This document shows positions 18,573 through 27,738 of a stretch of DNA of 64,000 nucleotides, in pieces; position 1 is the stretch's first letter; each line of letters starts with the position of its first letter. The position numbers were made by a program, and so were the translations under genes. This stretch comes from Bradyrhizobium sp. WSM1743 (GTDB lineage: Bacteria > Pseudomonadota > Alphaproteobacteria > Rhizobiales > Xanthobacteraceae), in the NCBI RefSeq assembly GCF_000473065.1, contig NZ_AXAZ01000022.1, forward strand, positions 50,809-114,808, written 5' to 3'. The notes below the pieces were generated by a model, which saw nothing but the letters and a program-made list of their open reading frames with translations, was not told the DNA's origin and made no database searches.

Positions 18573-19748
18573 ATGACCGATCATAGCCCGGAATCCGCCA
18601 GTGTCCCCGCGAATGCGCAACGCGTCCTGGTCCTCCAGGGCGGCGGCGCGCTCGGCTCCTATCAGGCCGGCGCCTTTCAGGCGCTGTGCGGCTACGGCTT
18701 CGAGCCGGAATGGGTCGCCGGCATCTCGATCGGCGCCGTCAACGCCGCCATCATCGCCGGCAACGAGGGGCGCACCCGCGTCGAGCGGCTCAAGGAATTC
18801 TGGGAAATGGTGTCGGCCCCGGTGCCGTGGAAGCCGGTCGGCAAGAGCGACCACAGCCGCGAGCTGTTCAATTCGACCAGTGCTGCGCTGATTGCGACGT
18901 TCGGCGTGCCTGGCTTCTTCACACCGCGCATTCCGCCGGCGCCGCTCTGGCCGCCGGGGCATCCCGAAGCGGAAAGCTATTACGACACCGCGCCGCTGAA
19001 GAAGACGCTGGAGCGTCTCGTCGATTTCGATCGCATCAACGATCTGAAGACGCGGCTGTCGGTCGGCGCGGTCGGCGTCACCTCGGGCAACTTCAAATAT
19101 TTCGACAATTACGAGTTCAAGAAGCTCGGCAAGAAGATCGGCCCCGAGCACATCATGGCGTCCGGCGCGCTGCCGCCGGGCTTTCCCTCCGTCGTCATCG
19201 ACGGCGAGCATTATTGGGACGGCGGCATCGCCTCCAACACCCCGCTCGACTACGTGCTCGACGCAGAGCTCGCGCGCGACATGCTGATCTTCCAGGTCGA
19301 TCTGTTTTCCGCCCGGGGCGATTTGCCGAATTCGCTGCTCGAGGCCGCCGAGCGCGAGAAGGACATCCGCTATTCCAGCCGCACGCGCATGAATACGGAC
19401 AAGAACAAGCAGATCCACAATGCACGCCGGGCCGTACGCGACCTGATTTCCAAATTGCCCGATTATCTCAAGAACGACCCTTCCGTCGAATTCCTTGCCA
19501 AGGCATCACGTGAGAGCACCATCACGGTGGTGCATTTGATCTATCGCAGCAAGAACTACGAATCCTCGTCCAAGGATTACGATTTCTCGCATGTCGCCAT
19601 GGTCGAGCATTGGGAAGCCGGCGTCCGCGACGTGCACCTGTCGATGCGCCACAAGGACTGGCTCGAGAAGCCGCAGTCCGGCGAGACCATGGTGACCTAC
19701 GATCTCACGGGGGACGTCACCGCGCCCCCGCCAAAAAGGAGCGAATGA
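18573..19748 (+). CDS. patatin-like phospholipase family protein
   Basis: A 391-residue patatin-type serine lipid acyl hydrolase. The oxyanion-hole motif GGGALGSYQAG is near residue 22, the nucleophile motif GISIGAVN (GxSxG) near residue 53, and the catalytic Asp in DGGIASN near residue 218. The C-terminal part (DUF3734-like) is typical of larger proteobacterial patatins. It has no signal peptide, so it is probably cytoplasmic or membrane-associated. It ends one base before the next gene, which suggests co-transcription with the hydroxybutyrate dehydrogenase, a pairing common in Bradyrhizobium relatives. Confidence 0.92.
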   Translation: MTDHSPESASVPANAQRVLVLQGGGALGSYQAGAFQALCGYGFEPEWVAGISIGAVNAAIIAGNEGRTRVERLKEFWEMVSAPVPWKPVGKSDHSRELFNSTSAALIATFGVPGFFTPRIPPAPLWPPGHPEAESYYDTAPLKKTLERLVDFDRINDLKTRLSVGAVGVTSGNFKYFDNYEFKKLGKKIGPEHIMASGALPPGFPSVVIDGEHYWDGGIASNTPLDYVLDAELARDMLIFQVDLFSARGDLPNSLLEAAEREKDIRYSSRTRMNTDKNKQIHNARRAVRDLISKLPDYLKNDPSVEFLAKASRESTITVVHLIYRSKNYESSSKDYDFSHVAMVEHWEAGVRDVHLSMRHKDWLEKPQSGETMVTYDLTGDVTAPPPKRSE

Positions 19749-19749
19749 T

Positions 19750-20538
19750 ATGGGTAGTCTGTCAGGCAAGAACGCCGTCGTGACCGGGTCGACCAGCGGC
19801 ATCGGGCTTGCTTACGCGCGCGCGTTCGCCGCCGCCGGAGCCAACGTCGTCATCAACGGCTTCGGCTCGCCCGAGGATATCGAGAAGGAACGCGCCAAGA
19901 TCGAATCCGAGTTCGGCGTGAAGGCGATCTACTCGCCTGCCGACATGACCAAGCCGGCCGAGATCGCCGGCATGATCGCGCTCGGCGAGAAGACCTTCGG
20001 CTCGGTCGACATCCTCGTCAACAATGCCGGCATCCAGTTCGTGTCGCCGATCGAGGAATTCCCGCTAGAGAAGTGGGACCAGATCATCGCGATCAACCTG
20101 TCCTCGGCGTTCCATGCCATCCGTGCCGCCGTCCCCGGCATGAAGAAGAAAGGCTGGGGCCGCATCATCAACACCGCGTCCGCACATTCGCTGGTCGCCT
20201 CGCCCTTCAAGTCGGCCTACGTGTCGGCCAAGCACGGCATCGCCGGTCTCACCAAGACCGTGGCGCTGGAGGTTGCGACCCACAAGATCACCTGCAACTG
20301 CATCAGCCCCGGCTACGTCTGGACCCCGCTGGTGGAGAAACAGATCCCCGATACCATGAAGGCGCGCAATTTGACGCGTGAGCAGGTCATCAACGACGTG
20401 CTCCTCGATGCGCAGCCGACCAAAGAGTTCGTCACCTCGGAGCAGGTCGCCGCACTGGCCCTGTTCCTGTGCAGCGATGATGCCGCCCAGATCACCGGCA
20501 CGAACCTGTCGATCGACGGCGGCTGGACCGCGGAGTAA
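19750..20538 (+). CDS. bdhA: 3-hydroxybutyrate dehydrogenase
   Basis: An SDR-family enzyme of 262 residues that oxidises D-3-hydroxybutyrate to acetoacetate with NAD, a step in polyhydroxybutyrate breakdown. It has the cofactor motif TGSTSGIG (residues 12-19), NNAG, and the catalytic Tyr-x3-Lys in YVSAKHG. The C-terminal SPGYVWTPLVEKQIPD segment is characteristic of this dehydrogenase subgroup. It follows the patatin gene with AAGGAGCG as ribosome binding site. Confidence 0.92.
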   Translation: MGSLSGKNAVVTGSTSGIGLAYARAFAAAGANVVINGFGSPEDIEKERAKIESEFGVKAIYSPADMTKPAEIAGMIALGEKTFGSVDILVNNAGIQFVSPIEEFPLEKWDQIIAINLSSAFHAIRAAVPGMKKKGWGRIINTASAHSLVASPFKSAYVSAKHGIAGLTKTVALEVATHKITCNCISPGYVWTPLVEKQIPDTMKARNLTREQVINDVLLDAQPTKEFVTSEQVAALALFLCSDDAAQITGTNLSIDGGWTAE

Positions 20539-20550
20539 GCGCTCGATGCT

Positions 20551-20640
20551 GTAGGGTGGGCAAAGGCGCGCCAGCGCCGTGCCCACCATTTTCCGCGATT
20601 GAGAAAGAGCGGTGGTCACGCTTCGCTTTGCCCACCCTAC
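20551..20640. repeat. Palindromic intergenic repeat, GTAGGGTGGGCAAAG type
   Basis: The ends GTAGGGTGGGCAAAG and CTTTGCCCACCCTAC are exact reverse complements; the middle holds a second GTGCCCACC sequence. It lies between the convergent bdhA and TauE/SafE genes. Confidence 0.8.
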
Positions 20641-20670
20641 GAAAGCGAGAACGAGGCGGCCGCCTCTCGT

Positions 20671-21495
20671 TCAATGCGTCCACGCCAGTGCCGTCACGAT
20701 CACCGACGACAAGTTCAACTCCGCAAACATGATCTTGCCGGCGACCACGAACAGCACGCTGGCAAGCGTCAGGCGCAGCACGGACTCGGGCACGCGCGTT
20801 GCGCTATAGCTGCCGACGACGATGCCGGGCAGTGAGCCCATCAGCAGCACGCCCATCAGCGCCCAGTCGACATCACCGAGCGCCCAGTGTCCGATGCCGG
20901 CAACCAGTGTCAGCGGCACCGCATGGGCGATGTCCGAGCCGACGATGGTCGCCATCGGCAGGCGCGGATAGAGCAGCAGCAAGACGGTGACGCCGACCGC
21001 GCCGGCACCGACCGACGAGATCGAGACCAGCATGCCGAGCACGATGCCGGTGAGGACGGTCGCAATCGCAGTGGTGCGCTCGCCGACCTGCTCGAGGCGC
21101 TTTCGATAGCGCTCCATGATCGCCTTGCGGAAGATCAGCGACGTCGCAGTCAACAGCAGCGCGAAGCACAGCACGAGATTGACGAGGCTGCGCTCGACAT
21201 CGCTCTTGAGGTCGAGCTTCCACAACACGAGCAGCGTCAGCGCGCTTGCCGGAATGCTGCCGCAGGCGAGCCTCAGCACCGCCGGCCAGTGTACGCTGCG
21301 CGACCAGCCATGCATCACGCTGCCGCCAGTCTTGGTGGCGGCGGCATAGAGCAGGTCGGTTCCGACCGCGGTGGAGGGGTGGACGCCGAACAACAGGATC
21401 AGCAGCGGTGTCATCAACGAGCCGCCACCTACGCCGGTCATGCCGACGAGCAGGCCGACACCGAAGCCAGAGGCGACGTAGAGTGGATCAAGCAT
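20671..21495 (-). CDS. TauE/SafE family sulfite exporter-like permease
   Basis: A 274-residue inner-membrane protein with about eight hydrophobic segments. It has the family signature GFGVGLLVGMTGVGGGSLMTP at the N-terminus and a second half with SISSVGAGAVGV. The family exports sulfite, sulfoacetate or other anions, or acts in other ways; the substrate here cannot be told from sequence. It is a single gene not adjacent to the sulfur operons. Confidence 0.9.
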   Translation of the reverse strand: MLDPLYVASGFGVGLLVGMTGVGGGSLMTPLLILLFGVHPSTAVGTDLLYAAATKTGGSVMHGWSRSVHWPAVLRLACGSIPASALTLLVLWKLDLKSDVERSLVNLVLCFALLLTATSLIFRKAIMERYRKRLEQVGERTTAIATVLTGIVLGMLVSISSVGAGAVGVTVLLLLYPRLPMATIVGSDIAHAVPLTLVAGIGHWALGDVDWALMGVLLMGSLPGIVVGSYSATRVPESVLRLTLASVLFVVAGKIMFAELNLSSVIVTALAWTH

Positions 21496-21658
21496 GTCCT
21501 GGGAATCTTAGGTTGATCTCGTCGGTTGGGCAATACGACGTAGAATAAACTTTCCCCAGGGCGCAACTAGTTGGGAGGAATAAGAAAAATCATGCTTGCG
21601 AGAGAGGGGGCGAGGGGCGTTTCACCTCTTTTCCGGGGTTACTGCGAAACAGCCGTCC

Positions 21659-21987
21659 TCAGGTCCGAGGTGAAGCATACTGCCTTTCTGGCTCATTCAG
21701 TCCCGCAAGGGGACGCCGTGACGTGTGGCGGATGTGGACGATATGAATGACCTCGCCACTGACACGGTAGAATATCCGGAACGGATAGCGGACGACCGTT
21801 ACCACGTGGACTTGTGAACGGTGTGCGACCCGCGGCGATGAGAAAGGCGCACCCCGGATGCGCTCGATGACATCAGCAAATCTTTGTCCGATGGCGTCGG
21901 CGATCGCTGGGCTGGCGTTGCTGGCATAATAGGCCGCGCGATGTCTTCGAGGTCAGCAAGCGCCTCTCGGGTCCAGACGACCCTCAT
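21659..21987 (-). pseudogene. RelE/ParE-family toxin, frameshifted
   Basis: Begins MRVVWTREALADLEDIA like a normal ParE/RelE toxin. The frame then shifts within GCGCGGCCTATTAT near 21935. Reading the other frame restores AYYASNASPAIADAIGQRF, then VIERIRGAPF and VVTVVRYPFRIFYRV, down to a stop at 21659. The total length is 3n+2, consistent with loss of one base. In the original frame translation ends at 21799 after 62 residues. The toxin fold core is therefore lost unless a ribosomal frameshift occurs. The start overlaps the antitoxin stop (ATGA). Confidence 0.8.
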
Positions 21988-22220
21988 CCACGCCGAAATT
22001 TCGCGAAGACCTCCGCGACCTCGGAGTCCGTAGCGACCTCGCCGCGATCTATGGAAGCCAAGGCCGCGTCGATGTTCCGCAATTCTTCCTGTGTCGCCAC
22101 ATATTCGCCGCCGAGCAGTTCGCTCTCGATTTCGTTAGCAATCGCAACCAGCTCGTTCTGAGCCTCTTCAGGCCAAGTCTGGGCACGTTCCAGAAGGTTT
22201 CGCAGATCGCTTGCAGCCAT
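21984..22220 (-). CDS. type II toxin-antitoxin system antitoxin (ParD-like)
   Basis: A 78-residue acidic helical protein directly before the toxin relic, with overlapping stop and start. It begins MAASDLRNLLERAQTW; an alternative ATG four codons upstream exists at 22232. The form, with an N-terminal helical region and an acidic tail ending AEVFAKFRRG, matches antitoxins usually paired with ParE toxins. It is intact while the toxin is frameshifted, so it is an orphaned antitoxin. Confidence 0.75.
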   Translation of the reverse strand: MAASDLRNLLERAQTWPEEAQNELVAIANEIESELLGGEYVATQEELRNIDAALASIDRGEVATDSEVAEVFAKFRRG

Positions 22221-22273
22221 GAAGCGAAGCATATCAGGTGCCGAAGAGCTTTCCAATCGCCGCAAGCCGACAG

Positions 22274-23632
22274 CTAGCGTCCAAACGCCAGCACGTGCAG
22301 GCCGAGGCGCTGCCGCACGATCCAGAACAGGAGCACCGTCTCGAAGGTCAGCGAGATCGAGGTTGCGGCCGCGGCGCCGTGGCCGCCGTAGCGCGGTACC
22401 AGCGCAATGCAGAGCACGACGTTCATCACGAAGGCCAGCGCATAAGCCAGCGCGCAGATCTTCTGCTGGCCGAGCATGTTGAGCAGGCGCTCGACGGGCC
22501 CGATCGCGGCGCGCACCACGAGGCCGATCGCGGCCACGAACATGATTTCGTAGCCGATCACAAATTGCGGCCCGAACAGCCATAGCAGCGGCTTGCCGAG
22601 CGCCAGCAGCACGATGGTCGCGGCCAGCGACGGCCAGAACGTCCAGCCGATGGCATGCGCCACATAGGCCGACAGGCGCGCCTTGTCGCCGAGCGCGTTG
22701 TATTCCGCAAATCGGTGCGCTGTCGTCGCCGACATCGCGTAGTGGATGAACGAGACCAGCGCCAGCGTCTTCACCACGGCAAAATAGACGCCGACCTCGT
22801 CGGACGGGCGGAACTGCTGCAGCACCAGCACGTCGGTGTAGGACAAGAGCAGGTAGAAGCTCTCGACCAGCAGGATCGGCAATGAGACGGCGAGCCAGCC
22901 GCTGACGTCATAGGCCTTCGGTCCCGGCTCGATGTGATCGGCGAGCTTGCGGTTCAGCACCACCATCTGCCCGGTCATCGCGATCCACACTGCGCCCAGG
23001 CTCGCGACCATCGCCGCGACCGCGCCGAGATGATAGCCGAGCAGGAAGGCCGCGGCCGTGATGCCGATGATCAGCGCTTGGCGGATGATGAATTGCGGCA
23101 TCAGGCCGAGCTGCATCCAGTCGTGCGAGCGCGCGATGCCGTCTTGGGTGTTGGCGACCACGAAGGCGGGCAGCGTCATGCAGCCGATATAGAGCGGCAA
23201 CACCTCGGCCGGATCGATCCAGGGCGACAGCAGTTTGACGATGCCGGCGAGCCCGAGCGACACCAGGGTGGATACGGCAAAGGTCAGCCAGCGGCTGCCG
23301 GAGAGGAAGCCGCGCAGCAGCGCATGCTCGCCGCTGGTCCGGTACTCCGGGATGATCTTCTGCGCGGAGGCGGAGATACCGAAATCCATCATGCTGCCGA
23401 GCAGCAGCACCCAGGTCCAGACATAGACATAGATGCCGTAGTCGGACGTACCCATCCAGCGCGCCAGCAGCACCTGGGAGACATAGGCAAGGCCCGCGCT
23501 GATGACGCGGATGACGAAGATGGTGCCGGCGAGCCGCCGCGTCAGCGACGCCTCGCTTGATCCGCCCGCGAGCTTAGCCCGCACCCGCGCGATCAGCCCG
23601 GCCGGTCCGGTCGTTGCGGGTTGTGCATCCAT
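22274..23632 (-). CDS. lipopolysaccharide/oligosaccharide flippase family protein (Wzx-like)
   Basis: A 452-residue membrane protein with about 12-14 predicted helices. It belongs to the MATE/MOP polysaccharide transporter superfamily and would flip lipid-linked sugars across the inner membrane. Visible family features are RLAGTIFVIRVIS near the first helix and MGTSDYGIYVY after it. The start MDAQPATTG was chosen; the longer frame adds 21 residues without a helix. No glycosyltransferases are adjacent, so the substrate is unknown. Confidence 0.88.
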   Translation of the reverse strand: MDAQPATTGPAGLIARVRAKLAGGSSEASLTRRLAGTIFVIRVISAGLAYVSQVLLARWMGTSDYGIYVYVWTWVLLLGSMMDFGISASAQKIIPEYRTSGEHALLRGFLSGSRWLTFAVSTLVSLGLAGIVKLLSPWIDPAEVLPLYIGCMTLPAFVVANTQDGIARSHDWMQLGLMPQFIIRQALIIGITAAAFLLGYHLGAVAAMVASLGAVWIAMTGQMVVLNRKLADHIEPGPKAYDVSGWLAVSLPILLVESFYLLLSYTDVLVLQQFRPSDEVGVYFAVVKTLALVSFIHYAMSATTAHRFAEYNALGDKARLSAYVAHAIGWTFWPSLAATIVLLALGKPLLWLFGPQFVIGYEIMFVAAIGLVVRAAIGPVERLLNMLGQQKICALAYALAFVMNVVLCIALVPRYGGHGAAAATSISLTFETVLLFWIVRQRLGLHVLAFGR

Positions 23633-23745
23633 CACGGCCAATTCGAAATAGGTCCTCGGGCATCCCGCATGCTGCGGCAGGCCGGGACTTAGCAACCATT
23701 CGTTAAGATTCGGTTGGGTGAAGACGCTATAGCCCCACGCTCCGC

Positions 23746-23983
23746 TGTCGTCCCGGACAAGCGCGCCTCAAGCGCGCGCCGATCCGGGACCCATAACCCC
23801 AAGGAGAAGTTGGAGCGCGAGCTGGCAATCACGAGTCTTCATCAAACCACGCCCTGTGGCTGGGTCCCGGATCCGCGCTTACGCTTGTCCGGGACGACGG
23901 CTGAATGCGGAGCGCCGGCAGAGCAACGCATTTGCCGTTGTCCCGACCCCTGTGCGCAATTGCGCACCAGGCCGGGACGACGG
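23746..23983. repeat. Family A composite repeat, copy 2
   Basis: A palindrome (23746-23898) opening TGTCGTCCCGGACAAGCGCG and closing CTTGTCCGGGACGACGG. It is followed by a spacer, CTGAATGCGGAGCGCCGGCAG, and a second small palindrome around GCGCAATTGCGC. The same order of parts is found at 25633 in the same orientation. Confidence 0.82.
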
Positions 23984-23986
23984 GCT

Positions 23987-24826
23987 TCACTCCAAATTCG
24001 TATTGAACTCGTACGCCTTCTCCGGCCCGACCAGCGTGAACTTCAGCGCCGCGCCGTCCGGCTTGGCGCCTGGCGGCAGGCCGTCGAGCTCGAACGAGAA
24101 GCGCATCACCCCGGGCGGGCTGGGCTGCACCGGCGCCGGAATCGGCAGCGCCCAATCGGGTGTTGGACCTTCCACGAACAGGTTGACGTTGCGGCTGTCC
24201 GGCGTCACCACGTCGACCACTACATTCTTGGGCCCGTCACGCTTGACGTCGCGGATGGTGAGCGGATTGGGATCGCCGATATTGGCCGGCTTCGGCACGG
24301 TGTCGAGCGCGGCACGCAAGTTCGCATCCTCGGTCGAGGCGACGCTGCTGAAGCCGAGCTCGGCGCTGGCCTCGACCGGAATGCAGAGTTTCTCGCACAC
24401 CGCGTAATTGATCTCGGCGCGCAAGGTCACCGGCTTGTCGGCGGCCTTGGCGACGATGCGCAGGGGCAGCACGACCTGGTTGTGATAGCCGATCGAATGG
24501 CCGCCCGCGCCGTCGTCGAATTTCAGCGGCGCCGGCCACATGATCGTCACCGCCTCGACATTGTCGGACTTCGAGAAGTCGAACCTGGGTGGAACGCCGG
24601 AATCGCCGGGCGTACGCCAGTAAGTCTTCCATCCCGGCTGGAGCTGGAACGCGATACCGCCGAGCAGGACGGCGCCGCTGCGCGATCCCGCCAGCAGCCG
24701 CACCGCGGAATGTCCGTCGTGCTGCCACGGCGAAGCGTCATCGGCACGGGCGGCGATGGCCAACGACCACGCAAGCAGGGTGGTTGCGACGCCAATCGCC
24801 GCACGCAGGGGAACTCTTGTGAGCAT
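23987..24826 (-). CDS. DsbD N-terminal-domain (thiol:disulfide interchange) exported protein
   Basis: A 279-residue secreted protein with a signal peptide (cleavage after AIAARA, near residue 28). It matches the periplasmic DsbD alpha-like domain, with LQPGWKTYWRTPGDSG and GYHNQVVLPL. The redox pair is probably in the NYAVCEKLCIP segment (Cys-x3-Cys), where the domain normally accepts electrons. The membrane and thioredoxin domains of full DsbD are absent, so it must work with another membrane reductant or be a stand-alone ScsB-like relay. It is divergent from yqgE. Confidence 0.85.
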   Translation of the reverse strand: MLTRVPLRAAIGVATTLLAWSLAIAARADDASPWQHDGHSAVRLLAGSRSGAVLLGGIAFQLQPGWKTYWRTPGDSGVPPRFDFSKSDNVEAVTIMWPAPLKFDDGAGGHSIGYHNQVVLPLRIVAKAADKPVTLRAEINYAVCEKLCIPVEASAELGFSSVASTEDANLRAALDTVPKPANIGDPNPLTIRDVKRDGPKNVVVDVVTPDSRNVNLFVEGPTPDWALPIPAPVQPSPPGVMRFSFELDGLPPGAKPDGAALKFTLVGPEKAYEFNTNLE

Positions 24827-24968
24827 GGCACGTCTTTACAGGGTCGGCCCAGGCCAAACCATTGAATTGCTTGTGATGGATGCACTTGAATCAAGCCGCC
24901 GCAAGCCTTGATTTGACAGCTGCCCGGCCCGACATCAGGATAGGAATTGAAACCGGAGTGCTTCACCG

Positions 24969-25613
24969 ATGGCTCCCACAGGCAAGAGGACGGGCGAAGG
25001 CACCCGAAGCTCGGGCCCCGCGCTGCCCAATTCGGCCGGTTATCTCGACGGCCGGCTCCTGATCGCAATGCCCGTGATGGGCGATTCCCGCTTCGAGCGC
25101 TCGGTGATCTACCTCTGCGCCCATTCCGCCGAGGGAGCGATGGGCATCATTGTGAATCACCCCGCCGGCAGCATCGACTTCCCCGAGCTGTTGGAGCAGC
25201 TCGGCATCATCAAGAAGGGCGAGCACATCAAGCTGCCGGAGAATGCCGAAAGCATGAAGGTGCTGCGGGGCGGTCCAGTCGACACCGGCCGCGGCTTCGT
25301 GCTGCATTCCAGCGACTTCTACATCGAGAACGCGACGCTGCGGATCGACGAGGGCGTCTGCCTCACCGCGACCGTCGACATCCTGCGCGCGATCGCCAAC
25401 GGTTCCGGCCCCAAGCACGCCATCCTCGCGCTCGGCTATGCCGGCTGGGCGCCGGGCCAGCTTGAGACGGAGATTCAGAGCAACGGCTGGCTGCATTGCG
25501 ATGCGGATGCGGATCTGATTTTCGGCGACGATGTCGACGACAAATACAACCGCGCTCTGCAGAAGATCGGCATCGATCCCGGCATGCTCTCGAACGAGGC
25601 CGGGCACGCGTAG
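24969..25613 (+). CDS. YqgE/AlgH family protein
   Basis: A 214-residue protein of the UPF0301 (DUF179) family. Signature features are [34 protein letters not shown] and [11 protein letters not shown]. It is widely conserved; its molecular role is not established. No signal peptide is visible, so it is probably cytoplasmic. The start ATG at 24969 is the first in the frame. Confidence 0.93.
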   Translation: MAPTGKRTGEGTRSSGPALPNSAGYLDGRLLIAMPVMGDSRFERSVIYLCAHSAEGAMGIIVNHPAGSIDFPELLEQLGIIKKGEHIKLPENAESMKVLRGGPVDTGRGFVLHSSDFYIENATLRIDEGVCLTATVDILRAIANGSGPKHAILALGYAGWAPGQLETEIQSNGWLHCDADADLIFGDDVDDKYNRALQKIGIDPGMLSNEAGHA

Positions 25614-25632
25614 CTGTTGCTACAACCTCCGC

Positions 25633-25872
25633 CGTCGTCCCGGACAAGCGCGCCACAAGTGCGCGCAGATCCGGGACCCATACTCCCAGGGAGGAGTTTG
25701 GGGCAGGCCGGTCACCACGAGTCTTCGCCAAACCACTCCCTGTGGCTATCGGTCCCGGATTGCGCTTGCGCTTGTCCGGGACGACAGCTGAATGTGGAGC
25801 GCCGGCAGTGCAACTTAGTCGCTGCTGTCCCGGCCCCCGTGCACAATTGCGCACCGCTTGTGCGGGACGACA
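25633..25872. repeat. Family A composite repeat, copy 3
   Basis: The same two-part structure as the 23746 copy: a large palindrome with CCGGACAAGCGCGCC / GCTTGTCCGGGACGAC arms, the spacer CTGAATGTGGAGCGCCGGCAG, and a terminal small palindrome. With the 23746 copy it forms directly repeated flanks around the DsbD-like gene and yqgE. Confidence 0.82.
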
Positions 25873-25878
25873 GTGGAG

Positions 25879-26766
25879 CTACTCCGCCGCCTGCTGCTGC
25901 ACCGTCGGCTCGGTCCCCGCCACCGTCGCGCGGCGCATGTCGCGGGGCTGGGACTGGTCGTAGCGGCGGACGCGGTGCATGGTCTGTCGGTTGTCCCACA
26001 TCACGAGATCATGCAGCTTCCATTTGTGGACGTAGACGAACTCTGCTTGCGTTGCGTGCTCGGTGAGATCGCGCAGCAGGAGCCGGCCCTCCGGCACGCT
26101 CATGCCCACCACTTTGCCGGCATGCGATGACAGATACAGCGACTTGCGGCGATGCACCGGATGCGTCCGCACCAGCCGTTGCAGCACCGGCTTGAACATC
26201 TCTTTTTCCTCGTCGGTATATTCGGTGAAACCGAGCGATCCGCGCGAATACATCAGCGAGTGCTCGCAGACGAGGTCCTCGATCTCCGCCTTGGTCTCCT
26301 CGTCGAGCGCATCATAGGCCGCACGCATGTCGGCGAATTCGGTGTTGCCACCTTTCTGGTTCACCACGCGTGCCGATAGCAGCGAGAATTTTGCCGGGAT
26401 GGGCCGAAACGAGCTGTCGGAATGCCAGAGGCAATTGCCGAGATTGAACAGATGCGTGCGGCTGTCCTTCGGCAGTGGCTTGCCGTCCTTGCCGAGATTG
26501 GAGACGTCGTTCAGGCCGGATTGCAGCCGGTAGTCCTTCTCCTTGGTCACGGTGCCGCCGCGCGCGTCCTCGCGCTGGCCGAAATTCAGCGCAAAGGACA
26601 TCTGCTGCTCGTCGGTGATGTCCTGGTCATGGAAAACCAGCACCGCATATTTGTCCATGGCTGCCTCGACCTCGCGCGCCTGGTCAGGTGTGAGAGGCTT
26701 GCGCAGATCGAGGCCGGAAACCTCGCCGACAAAATGTTTTTGAAGCTGCCGGATGGCAATCGTCAT
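25879..26766 (-). CDS. TauD/TfdA family 2-oxoglutarate-dependent dioxygenase (TfdA-alpha-like)
   Basis: A 295-residue Fe(II)/2-oxoglutarate dioxygenase. The metal ligands are His115 and Asp117 (LWHSDSSF) and the distal His264 (MHRVRRY), with Arg275 likely binding 2-oxoglutarate. The N-terminal MTIAIRQLQKHFVGEVSG and the YAVLVFHDQDI segment closely resemble the TfdA-alpha proteins known from Bradyrhizobium (recalled). Those can cleave 2,4-dichlorophenoxyacetate weakly but have other natural substrates. It precedes an SDR gene in opposite orientation to a second SDR, so it may belong to a small catabolic group. Substrate unknown. Confidence 0.88.
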   Translation of the reverse strand: MTIAIRQLQKHFVGEVSGLDLRKPLTPDQAREVEAAMDKYAVLVFHDQDITDEQQMSFALNFGQREDARGGTVTKEKDYRLQSGLNDVSNLGKDGKPLPKDSRTHLFNLGNCLWHSDSSFRPIPAKFSLLSARVVNQKGGNTEFADMRAAYDALDEETKAEIEDLVCEHSLMYSRGSLGFTEYTDEEKEMFKPVLQRLVRTHPVHRRKSLYLSSHAGKVVGMSVPEGRLLLRDLTEHATQAEFVYVHKWKLHDLVMWDNRQTMHRVRRYDQSQPRDMRRATVAGTEPTVQQQAAE

Positions 26767-26864
26767 GACGTTCTCTCCCGCGTGCCGCGAGCGGTTCGTC
26801 CCGCTCTGTCGGCGAAAAAGCTACTCCCGCACTCGCAGTTGTCAACGCGCGGCGCGCATGGCTC

Positions 26865-27644
26865 TCACGCATTCCGCGCCATCAGCCCGCCATCGACCGG
26901 GATCACCGCACCGGTGAGGAACGACGCCGCCGGCAGGCACAGGCTCAAGGTCATATGCGCGACCTCTTCAGGGGCGCCGTAACGGCCGAGTGCGGTGCGG
27001 CGCTTGGCGTAGATGGTCTTGTGCTCCTCGGAAATGCGGTCGGTGATGGCGGTGCGGATCGGGCCCGGGCAGATGCAGTTGACGGTGATGCCCTCGCGGC
27101 CGAGCTCCACCGCGAGCGAGCGGGTGAGGCTCGCGACGCCGCCCTTCGCTGCCGAATAGGGGCTGTGCAATGCGGTGGCGCCGAGTGCCTCGGTCGAGGC
27201 GATGTTGACGATGCGCGGGCTCTTCGACTTGCGCAAGTAGGGCAGCGCGGCGCGAATGATGCGCGGATGCGCCGTCAACATCACGGCGATGCCCTTCGTC
27301 CATGCGTCCTCATAGGCCTCGTCGTCGATCGCGACACGCACGGAGATGCCGGCATTGTTGACGACGATGTCGAGCCCGCCGAAATGCGCCGCGACATCTC
27401 CGACCACGCGCGTGATCTCGCCGCCGTCGGCGACGTCGAGCTTCCATGCCCTTGCCGCGCCACCGCTCGCCGCAATTTCCTTGGCGACCACATGCGCGCC
27501 TTGCTCGTCGAAATCCGTGACGGCAACATTCGCACCCTCGGCGGCGAACACGCGCGCGGTCGCGCGCCCCATGCCGCTGGCCGCGCCGGTGACGAGAACG
27601 GTGAGGCCCTTCACGGACCGGCTGAGCTCCCTGGAGTCGGACAT
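26865..27644 (-). CDS. SDR family oxidoreductase
   Basis: A classical short-chain dehydrogenase of 259 residues. It has the cofactor motif TGAASGMG, NNAG, the catalytic YSAAKGG, and a C-terminal VIPVDGG end. The preference for NAD is suggested by the acidic residue after the second strand (VTDFDE). The start at 27644 follows AGGAA. It is divergent from the SDR gene at 27739 and 98 bp upstream of the dioxygenase in the same direction, so the two may be co-expressed. Substrate unknown. Confidence 0.9.
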   Translation of the reverse strand: MSDSRELSRSVKGLTVLVTGAASGMGRATARVFAAEGANVAVTDFDEQGAHVVAKEIAASGGAARAWKLDVADGGEITRVVGDVAAHFGGLDIVVNNAGISVRVAIDDEAYEDAWTKGIAVMLTAHPRIIRAALPYLRKSKSPRIVNIASTEALGATALHSPYSAAKGGVASLTRSLAVELGREGITVNCICPGPIRTAITDRISEEHKTIYAKRRTALGRYGAPEEVAHMTLSLCLPAASFLTGAVIPVDGGLMARNA

Positions 27645-27738
27645 GCTGTTTCCTCGCGCTGGGCTTGTTCTTATGATTGACAAGGCTGGCATCGATCCGC
27701 AGACAGGTCAAACAAGCAAGACAAAAGGGGAGGTCGCA

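Noticed and set aside
21592..21747. Small open frame after a GGGAGG sequence
   Set aside because: Spacing to the ATG is about 14 bases, the peptide has no recognisable features, and it overlaps the 3' end of the toxin relic.
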